From Coriaria nepalensis (taxonomy: Eukaryota > Streptophyta > Magnoliopsida > Cucurbitales > Coriariaceae), in NCBI GenBank assembly GCA_027186245.1, contig CP114495.1:1255001-1319000 (forward strand): 64,000 bases of DNA, written 5' to 3'. This document shows, piece by piece, positions 1 to 13,010 of the stretch. The position numbers were made by a program, and so were the translations under genes. The notes beneath the pieces are model-generated. The model did no database searches. It was not told the origin of the DNA and saw only the letters and a list, made by a program, of their open reading frames with translations. Position 1 is the stretch's first letter; the number at the start of each line of letters is the position of its first letter.

Positions 1-33
1 GAAATCCATCAGTATTTCTCCTTGGCGGTGTAG

Positions 34-168
34 ATGGGGTTGGCCTTTCCTGATGGTTCAACCCATCTGTGTTTGGAAGGCGATCGGGCTAAAATTGGGG
101 TTAATGCGGTGGGGGCTCCGGCGACTAGTTTGGAATGGTTGTTGGAGCTTCTCTTTGATCAGCTTTAG
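34..168 (+). other. Possible terminal coding fragment of an unidentified gene
   Basis: An open frame runs from position 34 to a TAG at 166-168. Its predicted peptide is not low-complexity and ends in SLEWLLELLFDQL. An in-frame TAG at 31-33 lies inside the sequence tgtag, which could also be a splice acceptor, so this may be the last exon of a plus-strand gene starting left of the window. I do not recognise the family. It could equally be a gene relic or chance. Confidence 0.2.
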
Positions 169-1764
169 CTCCTGAAGGACAACCAACCTCAAATACAAGC
201 GATTGGATACGACTGCTTAATGAGTGGAGCGGCTTGATCGATAAGTGGTAAATGTTGACCGAGCCATTCTAAAAAAAAAATAGGTCGCCGTTATAAATAA
301 ATATATATTTACGTTTAGATGAATAAGATGAAATTTTGACTTTCATTTATATACTTCGGAAGGCCGTTAAACCGGACAATTTCTCATTTAGGAAAAACGA
401 CAGAGATGCAAAAACCGGTCGCTACATACAAACATATCTTAACCATCTATCGTAGTCGTTTCAGCAGGGGTTAATTACTATACGGTAAAAGTAGGATTAG
501 ACTTAAAGTAGAAAATGAAGGTCACTTTTTTTCATTTCAAAAGATATCAAAACAATCACGAAGTGTATTAATGATTGAAATACGATTAAATGGGAATGAG
601 ACAGGCCATAGCCCCCAACTTAACGGTTTCCGTTTGTTTTCATGTGAAAAACTGTCGGCATACTGACGCCGTTACAAATCTTTGTTACCATATGGCACCA
701 TTACACTCCCAACCAAACAAAATTGAACAGATTTTATAATATTAAGAAATGCTTATATCAGATTTTTTATTTTTATTATTTTTAATTTTCAATCAAGCTA
801 AAAAATATATATTATGATATTTTTTATTTTTTATTTAAAAAATAAATCAATTCATCTTAATTATATTATATAAATACGGTCCATTAAAATTTATCTTTTG
901 ATTGATTAAGAGAATTATAATTGGTACTAGATTTTTCAAATTGAGAGAAAGCCCAATCCATTTACTTTAAGGATGGGCTAACGTTTTGGGCCACAATAAA
1001 AAAAGATCGGCCTATATATGACCCTTCTTGGGTCCACCCTGAAGGGATGGAATGACGGAAAAGTTGATTTGTCTTCAAAATCGTAAATGGCATCCTCGGT
1101 TTGACCCTTCTTGAGTGGTTTAGGTCCTTTCCGGTAGAAAATCATACCGGTTCTAGGCCTTCTCAAGCTTTTGTGGGTCGTGGTTGTCGAAAAACGTATG
1201 TATTATTAAGATGAAAACGTCTTCTCTATCTTGAATTAGTGATTTAGTAATTAAGCTTAACGTAATTAATTAATTAAACAAAAACGTGTAATAATGTAAA
1301 GTTGGAATCCATGATATTGTCTGATAAAATTATTAATATAATATTTTTAATGGCTTAGAAAATACTGCACTACATGTCGTTTTCGTGTTGGAAATATTGT
1401 ACGTGGGGGAAATATCTTAGTACTCGTGGGTTGGTGAGGGACAATTTAGTCCAGACGACATTTATCAAAAAAAGTAAATTATAAATAAATCAGACCCGGC
1501 CCACAGTCCACTAAGATATTTTTTATTTGTATGAAAAAAAAAAAGCTCTTTTCCTAACTAAATTTACTTAGCACGAGTACTAATGAAATAAATATTTATG
1601 ATTCTTTCTTGTTATGTCCGACAAAGGGTTAATAATGTAATTGTAAATAATCAGTTTATTAAATTTTATTATTGTTTTAAATTAATTTTTTTTTTAGAAG
1701 AGGAAAAACAATTTCGAGAAAGAAACGACGTTGTTTTACTCTACATGATCTATTGTGACACAAT
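169..1764. other. Intergenic region upstream of the SAHH gene
   Basis: AT-rich sequence without an exon-like open frame that I can support. It contains homopolymer A/T runs and the short repeated phrase tgacccttcttg at about 1020 and 1103. No RNA gene or mobile element was recognised. Confidence 0.6.
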
Positions 1765-1769
1765 CACTG

Positions 1770-1777
1770 CCACGTGG
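1770..1777 (+). promoter_or_regulatory. G-box in the SAHH promoter
   Basis: Perfect palindrome CCACGTGG, the core bound by plant bZIP and bHLH factors, about 110 bp upstream of the putative TATA box. It is followed directly by GGCCC. Functional use is inferred. Confidence 0.5.
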
Positions 1778-1886
1778 GCCCCGAATCGATTTCCGTGTCA
1801 GACTTGAACTTGACCTTCCTCCTCATTTCACCAGATCCAATCACCAACCCTAACTCTTCAATCTCCACCGTCCATCTCCAAACCCG

Positions 1887-1894
1887 TATATAAA
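1887..1894 (+). promoter_or_regulatory. TATA box of the SAHH gene
   Basis: TATATAAA lies 118 bp upstream of the ATG at 2005. This is a sensible spacing for a TATA box followed by a short 5' leader. Confidence 0.55.
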
Positions 1895-2004
1895 TCCGCA
1901 CTCTCGCACCTTCATGTCCCTCACATTTTCCTGACTCTCTCGCCTCCATTTTTGCAGAGTGAGTTAGAGAGCTTGGATACTATAATTTTCTCAGATCTCT
2001 AACC

Positions 2005-3878
<1,874 letters not shown>

Positions 3879-3885
3879 GTTCAGA

Positions 3886-3940
3886 GGAAGAAGAAGAAAA
3901 GAAGAAGAAAAGAAGAAGAAAAGAAGAAGAAAAGAAGAAG
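3886..3940 (+). repeat. 11-bp purine tandem repeat in the SAHH 3' UTR
   Basis: About five copies of gaagaagaaaa, starting within ten bases after the stop codon. This is a minisatellite of pure purines on the transcribed sense strand. Confidence 0.85.
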
Positions 3941-4599
3941 ATTGTTTCCCTTTTTTTTAATAAGATTTCTTTGATGATGATTTACTATGGTAGTAAGCAT
4001 ATCTGGTTTTTCTTCTTTAGGGAAATTGGTCTATCTTGAACAAGACCGACCTCTAATGGGTTGTTGTTGGGTTGAGTAATTTGGATTTGGTTTTGTTTTA
4101 AGATATTTTTGCAACCTATTGTGGTAATATTAGCAGGCAAGAAACCTATAAAAATCTCTTTTAACCTTTGCTTGCATTTTGAAAGCACTCACTATTTATT
4201 TCATGTCACGCTGAAATTTGAGGTGGTCTGGTTGGTGGGTCAAAAGAAGAATGTCTACTTATGAGTTCAGTCAGCAGAATGACGACATGTCGCTACGAAG
4301 GAAGTTAATATGATAGACTATTAATTTATAATAAACCGAACAATTTCGAACACAGAAGATTGTTAACAAAATTGATCTATCCGATCGTATAAGATTGTTA
4401 ACAGATCAAACCTTTGTAATGCCTGATTGATTAGTCCCATTATTTCGTTCTTGTAAAATTGCCACTCTATGTTTAACTGCAAAGATGAAACCTCTAATCA
4501 GTCATTATAATAATAATAATAATAATAACAACAAATATCAAATACAGCTTTCTACTTCTCCAATCATTCATTTCATTTCATTCTAGGGAGCCATTTCCT
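3941..4599. other. Convergent 3' flanks of SAHH and the RALF gene
   Basis: Contains the SAHH 3' UTR and trailing sequence and an (AAT)n microsatellite at about 4507-4527. No coding region is seen. Confidence 0.6.
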
Positions 4600-4980
4600 T
4601 CAAGTTCTGATCTCCTTAACATCTCTCGCACAACGAGTAATGACTTCACATCCTCGATCGTAACGGTTTGCAACTCCGGCATTACAATTGTAGTAAGAAA
4701 CTCCGGGATTTGAACAAGGAGTTTTGTCTCTCTTCAGTGTCTCGTAGCTTATATACTTCTTCTTCTGCATCACTAAAACTCTCCGATTTGTCTCGGAATC
4801 CATCATTTCAGGCTCGGTGAAGCTGAACAAACCGGTTTCATTTTCTCTGCTGCTGCTGCTGGTGTTGTTGTACAGTGCTTGGAGGTTGAGAATTTGAATT
4901 TCATTAGAGAATGAGACATGGGTATAGAGGAAGGTAACTGCAAGGAAGATGAGCATCCGATGCAATCCAGGTCGGAGCAT
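4600..4980 (-). CDS. RALF (rapid alkalinization factor) preprohormone
   Basis: Secreted peptide hormone of the RALF family, known to act through CrRLK1L receptor kinases such as FERONIA and LRX/LLG partners. Single exon, 126 aa. A hydrophobic signal peptide spans about residues 8-25. The acidic propeptide contains the subtilase (S1P) cleavage motif RRVL at 66-69. The mature part has the receptor-binding YISY motif at 76-79 and the four conserved cysteines C89, C99, C111 and C117. The tail ITRCARD and the segment MQKKKYISYETL resemble the RALF24/RALF31 subgroup as I remember it. It lies between SAHH and HSFA5, which also fits Arabidopsis RALFL31. Only five residues separate the cleavage motif from the YISY block, so the mature peptide should be about 57 aa. 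Confidence 0.92.
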   Translation of the reverse strand: MLRPGLHRMLIFLAVTFLYTHVSFSNEIQILNLQALYNNTSSSSRENETGLFSFTEPEMMDSETNRRVLVMQKKKYISYETLKRDKTPCSNPGVSYYNCNAGVANRYDRGCEVITRCARDVKEIRT

Positions 4981-6474
4981 TCTTTTTCTTCTGTTTGGAG
5001 TCTTTCTTTGTTTTCTCTCTCGGGCTTTTTGATTTCCGGTGCAAGAAAGTTGGTAAGAAGCCGTCCTTATCTGAACAAATAACCAAATTCCAGTCTCAAC
5101 CAGTAAAATCTAACTAACATAAAACTCAATCAAGAGGTCACAATCTCACCTACTAAATGAGTGGAATTTTATGCATGTGAACTGAAGTGGACCCACCCAA
5201 AACATTATCAGAAAATATCGTCGGAGAATAGTCTTTTTCCCACGTGGGTATTGATTGTCAAACAACAACCAGATGAATCTTTATCCGCTGCAAGAAGAAA
5301 GAAGTTTATGATTTAATAACCCACCAAATAAAAAAAGTCATGTGCTAGTATCATTGCCAAGAAGAAAATCAAATCATCCCATCCTGCACTAACCTTAGCC
5401 TCAATAGTTTCATCCATTAACAATCATTGAACAAAAAAAAGAGTATCTGTATTTCTTTCTTACTTCTTAGAACAGATAGCATCCTATGTATTATATACTA
5501 GGAAATTAAAAACCAAAAATCTTTCAACTGAGATAATGTTATTGATGATGGTCGAGGTTCATCGTGTTCCAGCTTCTTGAGATGTTGAACAATCCAACGT
5601 CGTAATCAATGTCTAATAGGAAATTCTAATTGGTTTGTTCCGAATTGATATTACTTACATCCCCGCGCTTCTCGACCAATCTTTTTCTCCTTAAATTGCT
5701 GCTGAATCCATTCTAGCATATTACGATGAATCTGCAAGAAAGAAAAAACACATGCATCTGAACGATTATATGGTCAGCTGAAAAGAACCAATGCAAAAAG
5801 GTGAAAAAGGCCTAACTCGCCAATATCGTTTGGGCTTTGTAAGATGCTATGATTGCTAACATTCCTGCTCAAATTATTCCTTCGCCTAGCACTTGCTCTA
5901 ATTTGAACTCACTACTGTATAGTGTTAAATGCTTCACAAATCTAGACTTCAAAATAGATGAAAATATAGATATAGACAATCATAAAGTCCTCCAACTTCT
6001 GCACCTCACATGATATGGAGATATTTAGTGAGCAATTTCAATGTAGTTCTACTATTGTAAGCATTCTTAATGAACAAGCACATGTTTTTCAAAAATTACC
6101 CCACTAAGCAGCAGCCGTCCAAACACTGAAATCGAAGTTACATATCATCCACGAAGAAGAAATAGCAGATTCATATTGTAGAAAAGAAAAGTTAAATACG
6201 ACTTGATACGTAAGAACTGGGTAGAAGATAACGTACTAACGCAAAATTCACAGTTACCATAAGTAGTTAGTGTATTCATTCTTCAACTCGATAAGCAAGG
6301 ACATTATATAACAACTATGAAGAAATAATGGGTTTGTTCAAACCACCTGTACACAGCTTTTTCATATCAGAAACAGATATCATTCATCCTATTAAATGGT
6401 AATGTCACTGAGCATGGCAAAAGATCAGAAGACCTTATTAAAACTATCTAGTGGGCTATAGTACAACACCGTAC
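4981..6474. other. Spacer between the RALF gene and HSFA5
   Basis: Holds the RALF promoter and 5' leader, including ACGTGG at about 5242, and the 3' UTR of the HSF gene. An exon-like block at 5646-5733 on the minus strand is listed separately. The rest shows no supported gene. Confidence 0.5.
5646..5733 (-). other. Orphan exon-like segment (unassigned)
   Basis: On the minus strand a polypyrimidine tract ending in cttgcag is followed by an open frame reading IHRNMLEWIQQQFKEKK and then IGREARGCK before a TAA. The acceptor is excellent and the composition is amphipathic and codon-like, unlike surrounding AT-rich DNA. No partner exon was found upstream in 5.8-6.4 kb. It may be the last exon of an unrecognised small gene, a 3' UTR exon of the HSF gene, or chance. 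Confidence 0.25.
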
Positions 6475-8459
6475 TCAAAGTGAGAGGTGGCCAATATTGT
6501 TACGATTTCTGGACATTCCAAGGCTTGACCTTCCATCATCTGCCTCATCATATGGGTTTTCCCGATAATTAGAACTCGCCTCTTCATTATCCGAGCAGCC
6601 TGGTCTTTCTGTAAGGAACTGTTCCCAAAACACATCATTTACTCTGACTGGAGCAGCTGAAGGACCTTGAATCTCATTTGAGGGCTCAGAAGATAGAGTC
6701 TTTTCCTTATTTTCCGGAATGCTCTTCATTGGAAAAACTCTAATCTCATCTTCTTTACGGTTGTAATTTACAGTTGACTCAGCAGATTTGCCAACTTCCT
6801 GACCTTGTTGCAGTGTCCTAGCTGAATAAGCACTTTCATTGACTTGCAAGGGAGAAGATGCCAAAGTGAGATTTAAATGACACGAAATATGACTATCCCC
6901 TTCTTTGCTAGAAATTGCACTTGGCTGCAAGGATTGAAGTCTTGGTCTCTCAATGTTTGATACTTTCCTGGACAAGGATGAATCCATTTTCAAGGTAAAT
7001 GAAGTCCCAGCATCTGATTGCTCAAAAGTATCGCTTGAAAAATGAAGAGTCTGTATCCTAGTCTGTGGACTTTCTCCATCTTCATTCAAACTCTGGGTGC
7101 TAGGCGAAAGCAAGTTACCATCTGAAACAGTTGGTGACAATTCAAGTCTCAATTTATTTGAGAAATCTTGATGAAAAATAGTTCCAAATTCGGTTTTGGA
7201 ACTACTGTGATTGTCTACAAAACTAGTCACTGCAATTGGCTGTGAGTCATCAGCTTGAGGAAGCCTTCTTTTCTTGTTATATGCGGAAAAATCCATAGAT
7301 TCAACTTTTCGAGCTAGACGGTCAATGAAACAGGGGTTCTGAACAGCCTTTTCTAGAAAGGTTAGAAGATCTTCCTGCCTTTTCGCCAAACCATTCACCC
7401 TCTGCGTCAGGTCCTCCACTTGATGCTTTGCAACAGATCTCTGCTGATTGAACTTCAAAACATTTGCCTCTAGTGTAGCTTTTTCACGTGAGAGCCTCTC
7501 TATTTCTTCCTCAAAAGCAGTTCTTTCTGGATCGACTACAGAACCTTGAGGATTACTGTGACTGTGGATAGGTTTTCTGCGGTGGATATTCTTAAGGAGA
7601 TGCTTTTGATCTTTTATAAATTCTTCGTTTGCAAATTCCCATTTCTCCGGATCAATCTTTCGAAATCCCTGCCACCAACATATATGAATGCAGTCAAGAG
7701 TATCACTTTTAAGAAGTAACAAAACAAATATTGCCCCCCTCTCTCCCCTCTCACAGTTTTAGGAACCTTTAATGTTAAAGAATAGCAAAGTAGGAAGAAA
7801 TTAGAAAAGAAAAGTATCGTGCTTCTACATTTTTAACGTTTGCTTCTATAAGATCGTCTGTTGAAAGAACCAAACTATATATTTTATGAAGAAATTAGGC
7901 GGTGCTACTCCATTGAAATGGAAAAGCAAACTTATTTGAGACAATAAGAACTTAAATATAAAAGATGGAAAACTAAAATCGAGCTGCTATAAACATCCTA
8001 ATATCCTACTATCACAAAATTCAACAAAAATGATCTATAATTAAACTCAAAAGCCAAAACTAAAGCAGACGATGGACAGAGCAAAATCCAGCTCAAGTAA
8101 GTAACAGTAAGTATGATAAGAAGTTTCAGTCCTAAATAAAAATCACGCAACCTCTCAACAAGATGATGCATTAAAAAAAAAGGAATAAAAAAATTGAAGT
8201 GCAAAAGGAGATGGAAAATTTGGAATGACGGACTAACATAGGTATTGAGCTGGCGGATGAAGCTGGAGAAGTTATTGTGCTTGAAATAAGTCGGAAGGAG
8301 AAGACGAGCGAACTCAGGCGGATTCCAAACGACGAAGCTCTTCTTCGATGAGCTCCAAGACACGATCTCGTCCGTCGAAGAGTCGTCCACCATCTCGTAC
8401 GTCTTTATCAGAAACGGCGAGGGACCACCGCTTCCAGCTCCGCCCTGACCTCCATCCAT
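6475..8459 (-). CDS. HSFA5: Heat shock transcription factor, class A (HSFA5-like)
   Basis: Nuclear DNA-binding activator. Two exons, 8459-8238 and 7668-6475, are joined at the intron site typical of plant HSFs inside the DNA-binding domain (NTY|GFRK), giving 471 aa. The winged-helix domain covers about residues 14-104, including [14 protein letters not shown]. The HR-A/B trimerisation coiled coil with the long class A linker is at about 125-186, followed by the block [10 protein letters not shown], whose basic NKKRRL at 205-210 looks like a nuclear signal. An aromatic/acidic AHA-type activation motif VFWEQFLTE sits near 420-428. The N-terminus MDGGQGG plus [11 protein letters not shown] and the [10 protein letters not shown] block match the A4/A5 branch, and A5 fits best from memory. 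HsfA5 is known as a specific repressor of HsfA4 through hetero-oligomers. In-frame ATG at 8459 is the first in the exon. Confidence 0.92.
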
Positions 8460-9349
8460 TGCCTTTCTCTCTCTCTTCGGAGCTTCGGACCCGGATCCGA
8501 ATAGGTGGTTAGGTGAGAAAGATGTACCAAAGAAAGATAACGCTTTCCCGTAATTCGTTATTCAACTTATTTATATATTATATTTTTTTTGGCGCAAAGA
8601 AGTTAGGGGCGGGTGGGCTTGACTTCTTTGCCAGTTTAACGTTGACCGCGCGATTTAGAGGTTTCACATGCATAACTGGGCCGAGATCTAACTTTTTATT
8701 TGGGCCGAAGCCTGTCACGATTTAATCAACGTACAAAAGAAAAGCCCAACCCAAATAGTGAATATAATAAACTCGCGTTTAAATTTAGAAAGAGGAGAAA
8801 ACAGAGAAACAGACACCGACACCAACGCCCACACCAAACCGCAAACGGCGTTAAAATTGAAAAGCCCAGCCCAATAAGAAAGTGCAAAACGGGTATGTCC
8901 CTTAAAAAATATATATATGTATATATTATTAGTTATTTTTGTTTTCCTTAATTAGATAGAATGAAGATATAAATTAGAAGAGGAGGAATTCGGGTCGTGA
9001 TGATGATGATTATGCGGGCAACGCTAAGGGCCAAAGTCAGAGAGAGAGAGAGAAGGTGGACCTGCTTGGGGGGGGGGGGGGGGGGGGGTTGAGGAGAGGG
9101 AGAGAGGAAGAGTGGAAGGGAGGAGAGAGAGAATGCGCACCCTACTTACCACGGCGCACGTTAGACAGCCCCACCTAAGCGGTGGCCTCCTCCTCATCCC
9201 TTGTAGATCTCAAATTCAGCCGCACACTCCTCCCACCCACCCCCATTATGTCCCCAACCTCTCCTCCTCCTCCTCCTCTCTCCGCCTTCCCCTCCTCATC
9301 CTCGCCGCATCTCTGATCCCTCACAATTTCTCTCCTCCTTTCTTCTTCC
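8460..9349. promoter_or_regulatory. Divergent promoter region, HSFA5 / trihelix gene
   Basis: About 890 bp between two start codons facing apart. Several site II-like words (TGGGCY or its complement) occur between 8610 and 8890, for example gtgggctt near 8617, tgggcc near 8679 and 8701, and agcccaacc near 8743. Toward the trihelix side there is a GA-rich stretch, a G21 run and a CT-rich leader. A cluster of site II words is typical of housekeeping promoters bound by TCP factors. Activity is inferred. Confidence 0.45.
9068..9088 (+). repeat. Poly-G tract (21 G)
   Basis: Uninterrupted run of 21 G between purine-rich microsatellite sequence, upstream of the trihelix start codon. Homopolymer length is the least reliable part of any assembly. 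Confidence 0.8.
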
Positions 9350-10453
9350 ATGGCTTCTCCATCTTCTTCTTCACCTCTAGACTCCTCTCAACTACCGAAC
9401 AACCTTCCTCAAACCCTAGCTCTCCCTGCTCCGCCTCTTAACCCTACCTCCTCCTCCCAGCAACCTCCTCCACCTTCCTCCTCCTCCTCCCGCCGCCTCC
9501 CCCCGCCATGCTGGTCCCACGACGAGACGATCGCCCTCATCGACTCCTACCGCGACAAGTGGTACTCTCTCCGGCGTGGAAACCTCAAGGCTACTCACTG
9601 GCAAGACGTCGCCGATTCCGTCTCCCACCGTTGCCCTAACGCCTCTCCGCCTAAGACCGCCGTCCAGTGCCGGCACAAGATGGAGAAACTCCGTAAACGG
9701 TACCGTACGGAGCTCCAGCGTGATAGGTCTATGCCTCTCTCACGATTCACCTCCTCTTGGGTCCATTTCAAGCGCATGGATCAAATGGAGAAAGGTCCCT
9801 CGGCTAAACCAGAAGAATCCGATAGCCCTGGAGATGATGATAATGAGGAAGATGATGATGAAGATATGGATCTGTACGGAGAATTAAGAAGCGGTGGGGC
9901 TACTATCAATAATACCAGAAGTATGAGAAAGCTATACGGAAATCGAATTGGGGGTCCTAGTAGCGGAGCCGGAGGTGGTGGTATGGGTGGCGGAGGCAGC
10001 GGAGGGTTTCGGATCAGAATTCCGGCAGGAGTGAGCATAGCGCAACCGGGATTGAAAAACTACGGGAATGTTGATAAGAAATTCAACCCTAATTTGAACA
10101 GTAGTAGTAGTAATTTGGGGGTGAATTTTGGGACCAGGGTTCTAAGGGAGAGTAGTAACAATTCGACCAGGCCTCCACCCGGGTTAGGGAAAAGATCGGG
10201 AATTGAGAAGGAGAGGGAGCGGGACCCAGTTGCAGAGATGGTATCTGCAATAAAGGTATTAGGAGATGGGTTTGTGAGAATGGAGCAGATGAAGATGGAG
10301 ATGGCAAGAGAGATTGAAACGATGAGGATGGAAATGGAGATGAAGAGGACGGAGATGATTCTGGACTCCCAGCAACGGATCGTAGAGGCCTTCGCTAAGG
10401 CCGTTTCGGAGAAGAAGAAGAAAGCTAAGTTGATGCCTTCACCTGAGTCTTAG
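9350..10453 (+). CDS. Trihelix transcription factor (ASIL-like, SIP1 clade)
   Basis: Nuclear MYB/SANT-related GT factor. Intronless, 367 aa. A Ser/Pro-rich N-terminus precedes the trihelix domain at about residues 54-120, with the three spaced aromatics W55, W71 and W84 and the segment QCRHKMEKLRKRYRTE. A downstream SSWVHFKRMDQME block completes the ASIL type. The middle contains an acidic run and a Gly-rich linker. The C-terminal third (about 288-360) is a Met/Glu/Lys-rich helix expected to form a coiled coil, ending in a basic patch KKKKAK. ASIL1/2 repress seed-maturation genes in seedlings. Start chosen at ATG 9350, whose context tccATGGC is good; another ATG-initiated frame upstream is out of phase and not conserved-looking. 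Family certain, exact orthologue not. Confidence 0.9.
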   Translation: MASPSSSSPLDSSQLPNNLPQTLALPAPPLNPTSSSQQPPPPSSSSSRRLPPPCWSHDETIALIDSYRDKWYSLRRGNLKATHWQDVADSVSHRCPNASPPKTAVQCRHKMEKLRKRYRTELQRDRSMPLSRFTSSWVHFKRMDQMEKGPSAKPEESDSPGDDDNEEDDDEDMDLYGELRSGGATINNTRSMRKLYGNRIGGPSSGAGGGGMGGGGSGGFRIRIPAGVSIAQPGLKNYGNVDKKFNPNLNSSSSNLGVNFGTRVLRESSNNSTRPPPGLGKRSGIEKERERDPVAEMVSAIKVLGDGFVRMEQMKMEMAREIETMRMEMEMKRTEMILDSQQRIVEAFAKAVSEKKKKAKLMPSPES

Positions 10454-11080
10454 TGAAGGGAATCAGTGGCATTTTTTTTTTTTTTGTGTTTCTCTGTTAT
10501 GATAATTGTTCAGTCTGTGCAAGTTAAGAAGAGGAAGGGAATCATGGATGCCAGAGTTTTAGATTTGTGGGTTTAATTTTTAATTTTTAATTTTTTCTAG
10601 TGCCACTTTTCTTTCTTCGAGGATGATTTTCATTAGGAATAGGAGAGAAAAAATGTGGGAACATGATCAGATCTTTGTCAGCTTTGTTCTTGATGAGATA
10701 GTAAGTTTTTTTTGTTTTTTTTTTTCTTGTAATATGATTCGGTAATTTAGAGTAGGTAGTGATATAATGTTTATCTTTTGATCTGAAGTAGTAGAGGATA
10801 CAAAGTTGTTTGTATGTCCACTTCGTTGCTTACGGTATTGGTTTTGTCTGCTTCTTGTGATGAAGGTCTCAATTTGCGGGATTTCTATGATTCTGAGCTT
10901 GATTTTGATCTACGTTAGCAGTAGCCTCTTCTGTTCGAAGAGAATCAGAAAGATAAAAGAGGTTCTGAAAAAGGAAAAAGAAGAAGACGGTAATTTTACT
11001 TTAAATTTAAGAAGAATTCGAGCTGCTGTGCATGAAATTTCAAAATTGAACTCTACTTGAATCCATACTAAATGATTGGA
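10454..11080. other. Convergent 3' flanks of trihelix and cyclophilin-like genes
   Basis: T-rich 3' UTR-like sequence after the trihelix stop. An 84-codon plus-strand frame at 10806-11060 has no family signature and is not called. Confidence 0.5.
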
Positions 11081-13010
11081 TTACTTCTCTCTTGATCCTT
11101 TGGATCCGAAAAAGAACAGGCTTGTCGAGGACAGAGACCGTAATGTTGCTCCAAATCTCAGGTCTGGTCCCAAGTTGAGCATCTCCACAACTGTCATGTC
11201 TTCTGCAAGAACCAAACCAAACACGGTGTATGGTTTTCTCCTTTCGTGGTGGTTAGCCAGGCTGATGAAAAATTCTGGACCAGAACCGACCCATGTAACG
11301 GACCCTCTTCTGATGGTCGGACAAACCTCAACCGGAATATCCTTGCATGGAATACCGTGGGCTTGAAGTGTTCCTTGAATAATGTCATAAGGAGGGCCAT
11401 ATGGTGCCTGCCATTTATCAATCCGGTTTCATATTTAGTTCATTGATTGTAAATCCAAGAGAATCTAATGACATTGTGACTTACAATTTTCTACATGATT
11501 TCCCTCCGAATCCCAGTGGCTGTCTTGAGGTTCCGCGCGATAGATATGGCAACCGGCACAATGATGTAATGATAAGAGATCGAGAATGTAATTGACAGAA
11601 TGTGGGGCACAATCGGGAAAAAGCTGCCGATGTAAAAAAGAAAACAAAGAATATCTCAATCTCGGGCCAATCCGAGTTAATAATATGAATTTGCATTCAA
11701 ATAGGAAAAAAAAAAATTGAAGTTGGTTGTAGATTTGGAGGCTCAAACCGACGTTTTAAATTACGATCCAAATGAATGTTTGAAAGCACTAACCTCGATG
11801 CGAGGAGTCCCGCATTCCATATCGAGGCCAACAATACCCTACAGAAAATATGGAAGAAACAATACATGAGCAGCTTTATGACAATATGTCAGCTTAGCTC
11901 ACAAAACGATTCTATTGCTGTTCATAAGGTAAAAATGTTCCTCAAAAAAGGGGGCCTTCATATAACTAAAGAAAGATTTTTCCAAATCTACTACCTCAAA
12001 TATTGGTTGCAAAAAGAACATCAAAGACTTCTTTTATAGAGCACAAACTAAAACAAATCTTTACCTCTGACCAGAGGAGGATAATCTTCACTCGAGTAGA
12101 TGATCTCAGTTCAGATAAAACAGTGACAAGAGGAAAAGCACAATATAAGTCTTTTTACCTTATATTTTCCGAAAATGATACCGGAGGTCCACATTGGTCT
12201 ATTGCCCGTATCTGCTTCTTCCGGTTCCATGATATCCTTCTGTCTCTTCAACCGACACTATATAACAGCAAAGAGAATTCAACGTTAAGTTGTACGTAAG
12301 ATACTAAAAGTTGATACCTTTCGACAGTCAAAGATACTAAAAGCACAAAAATCAGTCTCTGAAAATCCCCTGGATTATTACCAGCAACAAATTCATCATA
12401 GAATCATCAAAGCATTTATGAGCACAAAAATGGGTGAAGAGTAAACCATACAAAATACAAATTGGATCGTTTGCTCCAAAAAATGCCCAATGAATACAAC
12501 GACAATATACACATATAAACATACATATAGAAATGAAGAGCAAACTAATAATGGACACATGAATTGGTGAAAATGGTTCTTAAAACTAAACGGTAAAGTA
12601 CTTTAAAGGACAAAGCCATACCGCACCTCTCCAAATTTTTGTCCACAAATTTCCCTGTTCCCACAAAAAACCCATGAGTCACATAAACAAGGTCCACCCT
12701 CTTCCCTACACATTTTCTTGCAAGCAAAACAGCAATCCTCAGACGAATTAAACTTAAAATCAGCTCCCCATTTCACAGCAACCCCCCAAAGCTCTAGATT
12801 TTCAATCCCTCTACAACATTCTCCGTTCTTCTCTTCTTCACCCCCATTTTCAGACACATGAGAAGCTGGAACAGCACTGGAATTACTATTACTCGGCTTA
12901 AACACCATAGAGAGACAGAGGTAGACCATCCCGCACGAGACTAAGCCCATTAATAAAATGATCAAGAGAGCACAACGGCCCATCTCTGAGCCGGTTTGTC
13001 TACGACCCAT
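11081..13010 (-). CDS. Membrane-anchored cyclophilin-like (PPIase-like) protein, reading frame disturbed
   Basis: Plant family with an N-terminal type II membrane anchor, a cysteine-rich PAN/apple-like region and a divergent cyclophilin fold. Exons: 13010-12627, 12257-12159, 11838-11794, 11623-11485 and 11407-11081. The hydrophobic anchor lies at about residues 14-36. The Cys-rich module runs from about residue 60 to the end of exon 1 and contains CRGIENLELWG and GPCLCDSWVFCGNR. Later exons carry the cyclophilin-like strands LFPDCAPHSVNYILDLL, IIQGTL, GSGPEFFISLAN and YTVFG. The catalytic arginine motif FHRxI is absent, so isomerase activity is doubtful. Two anomalies: the strong donor GTAAGT after exon 4 leaves one extra base relative to exon 5, and within exon 5 near 11171 one base seems missing, so the last 30 or so codons are out of the family frame. 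Reported as a gene, possibly a recent pseudogene or a base-call problem. Confidence 0.7.

Noticed and set aside
978..1166. 62-codon minus-strand frame, partly basic
   Set aside because: No recognisable domain, no exon signals, and compositional bias fits chance.
7998..8237. Extension of HSF exon 1 past the NTY codon
   Set aside because: It is intron read-through; the donor gttagt and acceptor ggcag give the conserved NTY-GFRK join.
10806..11060. 84-codon plus-strand frame with hydrophobic start and basic end
   Set aside because: Lies in the 3' flank between two convergent genes; no family signature, start context or splice partner.
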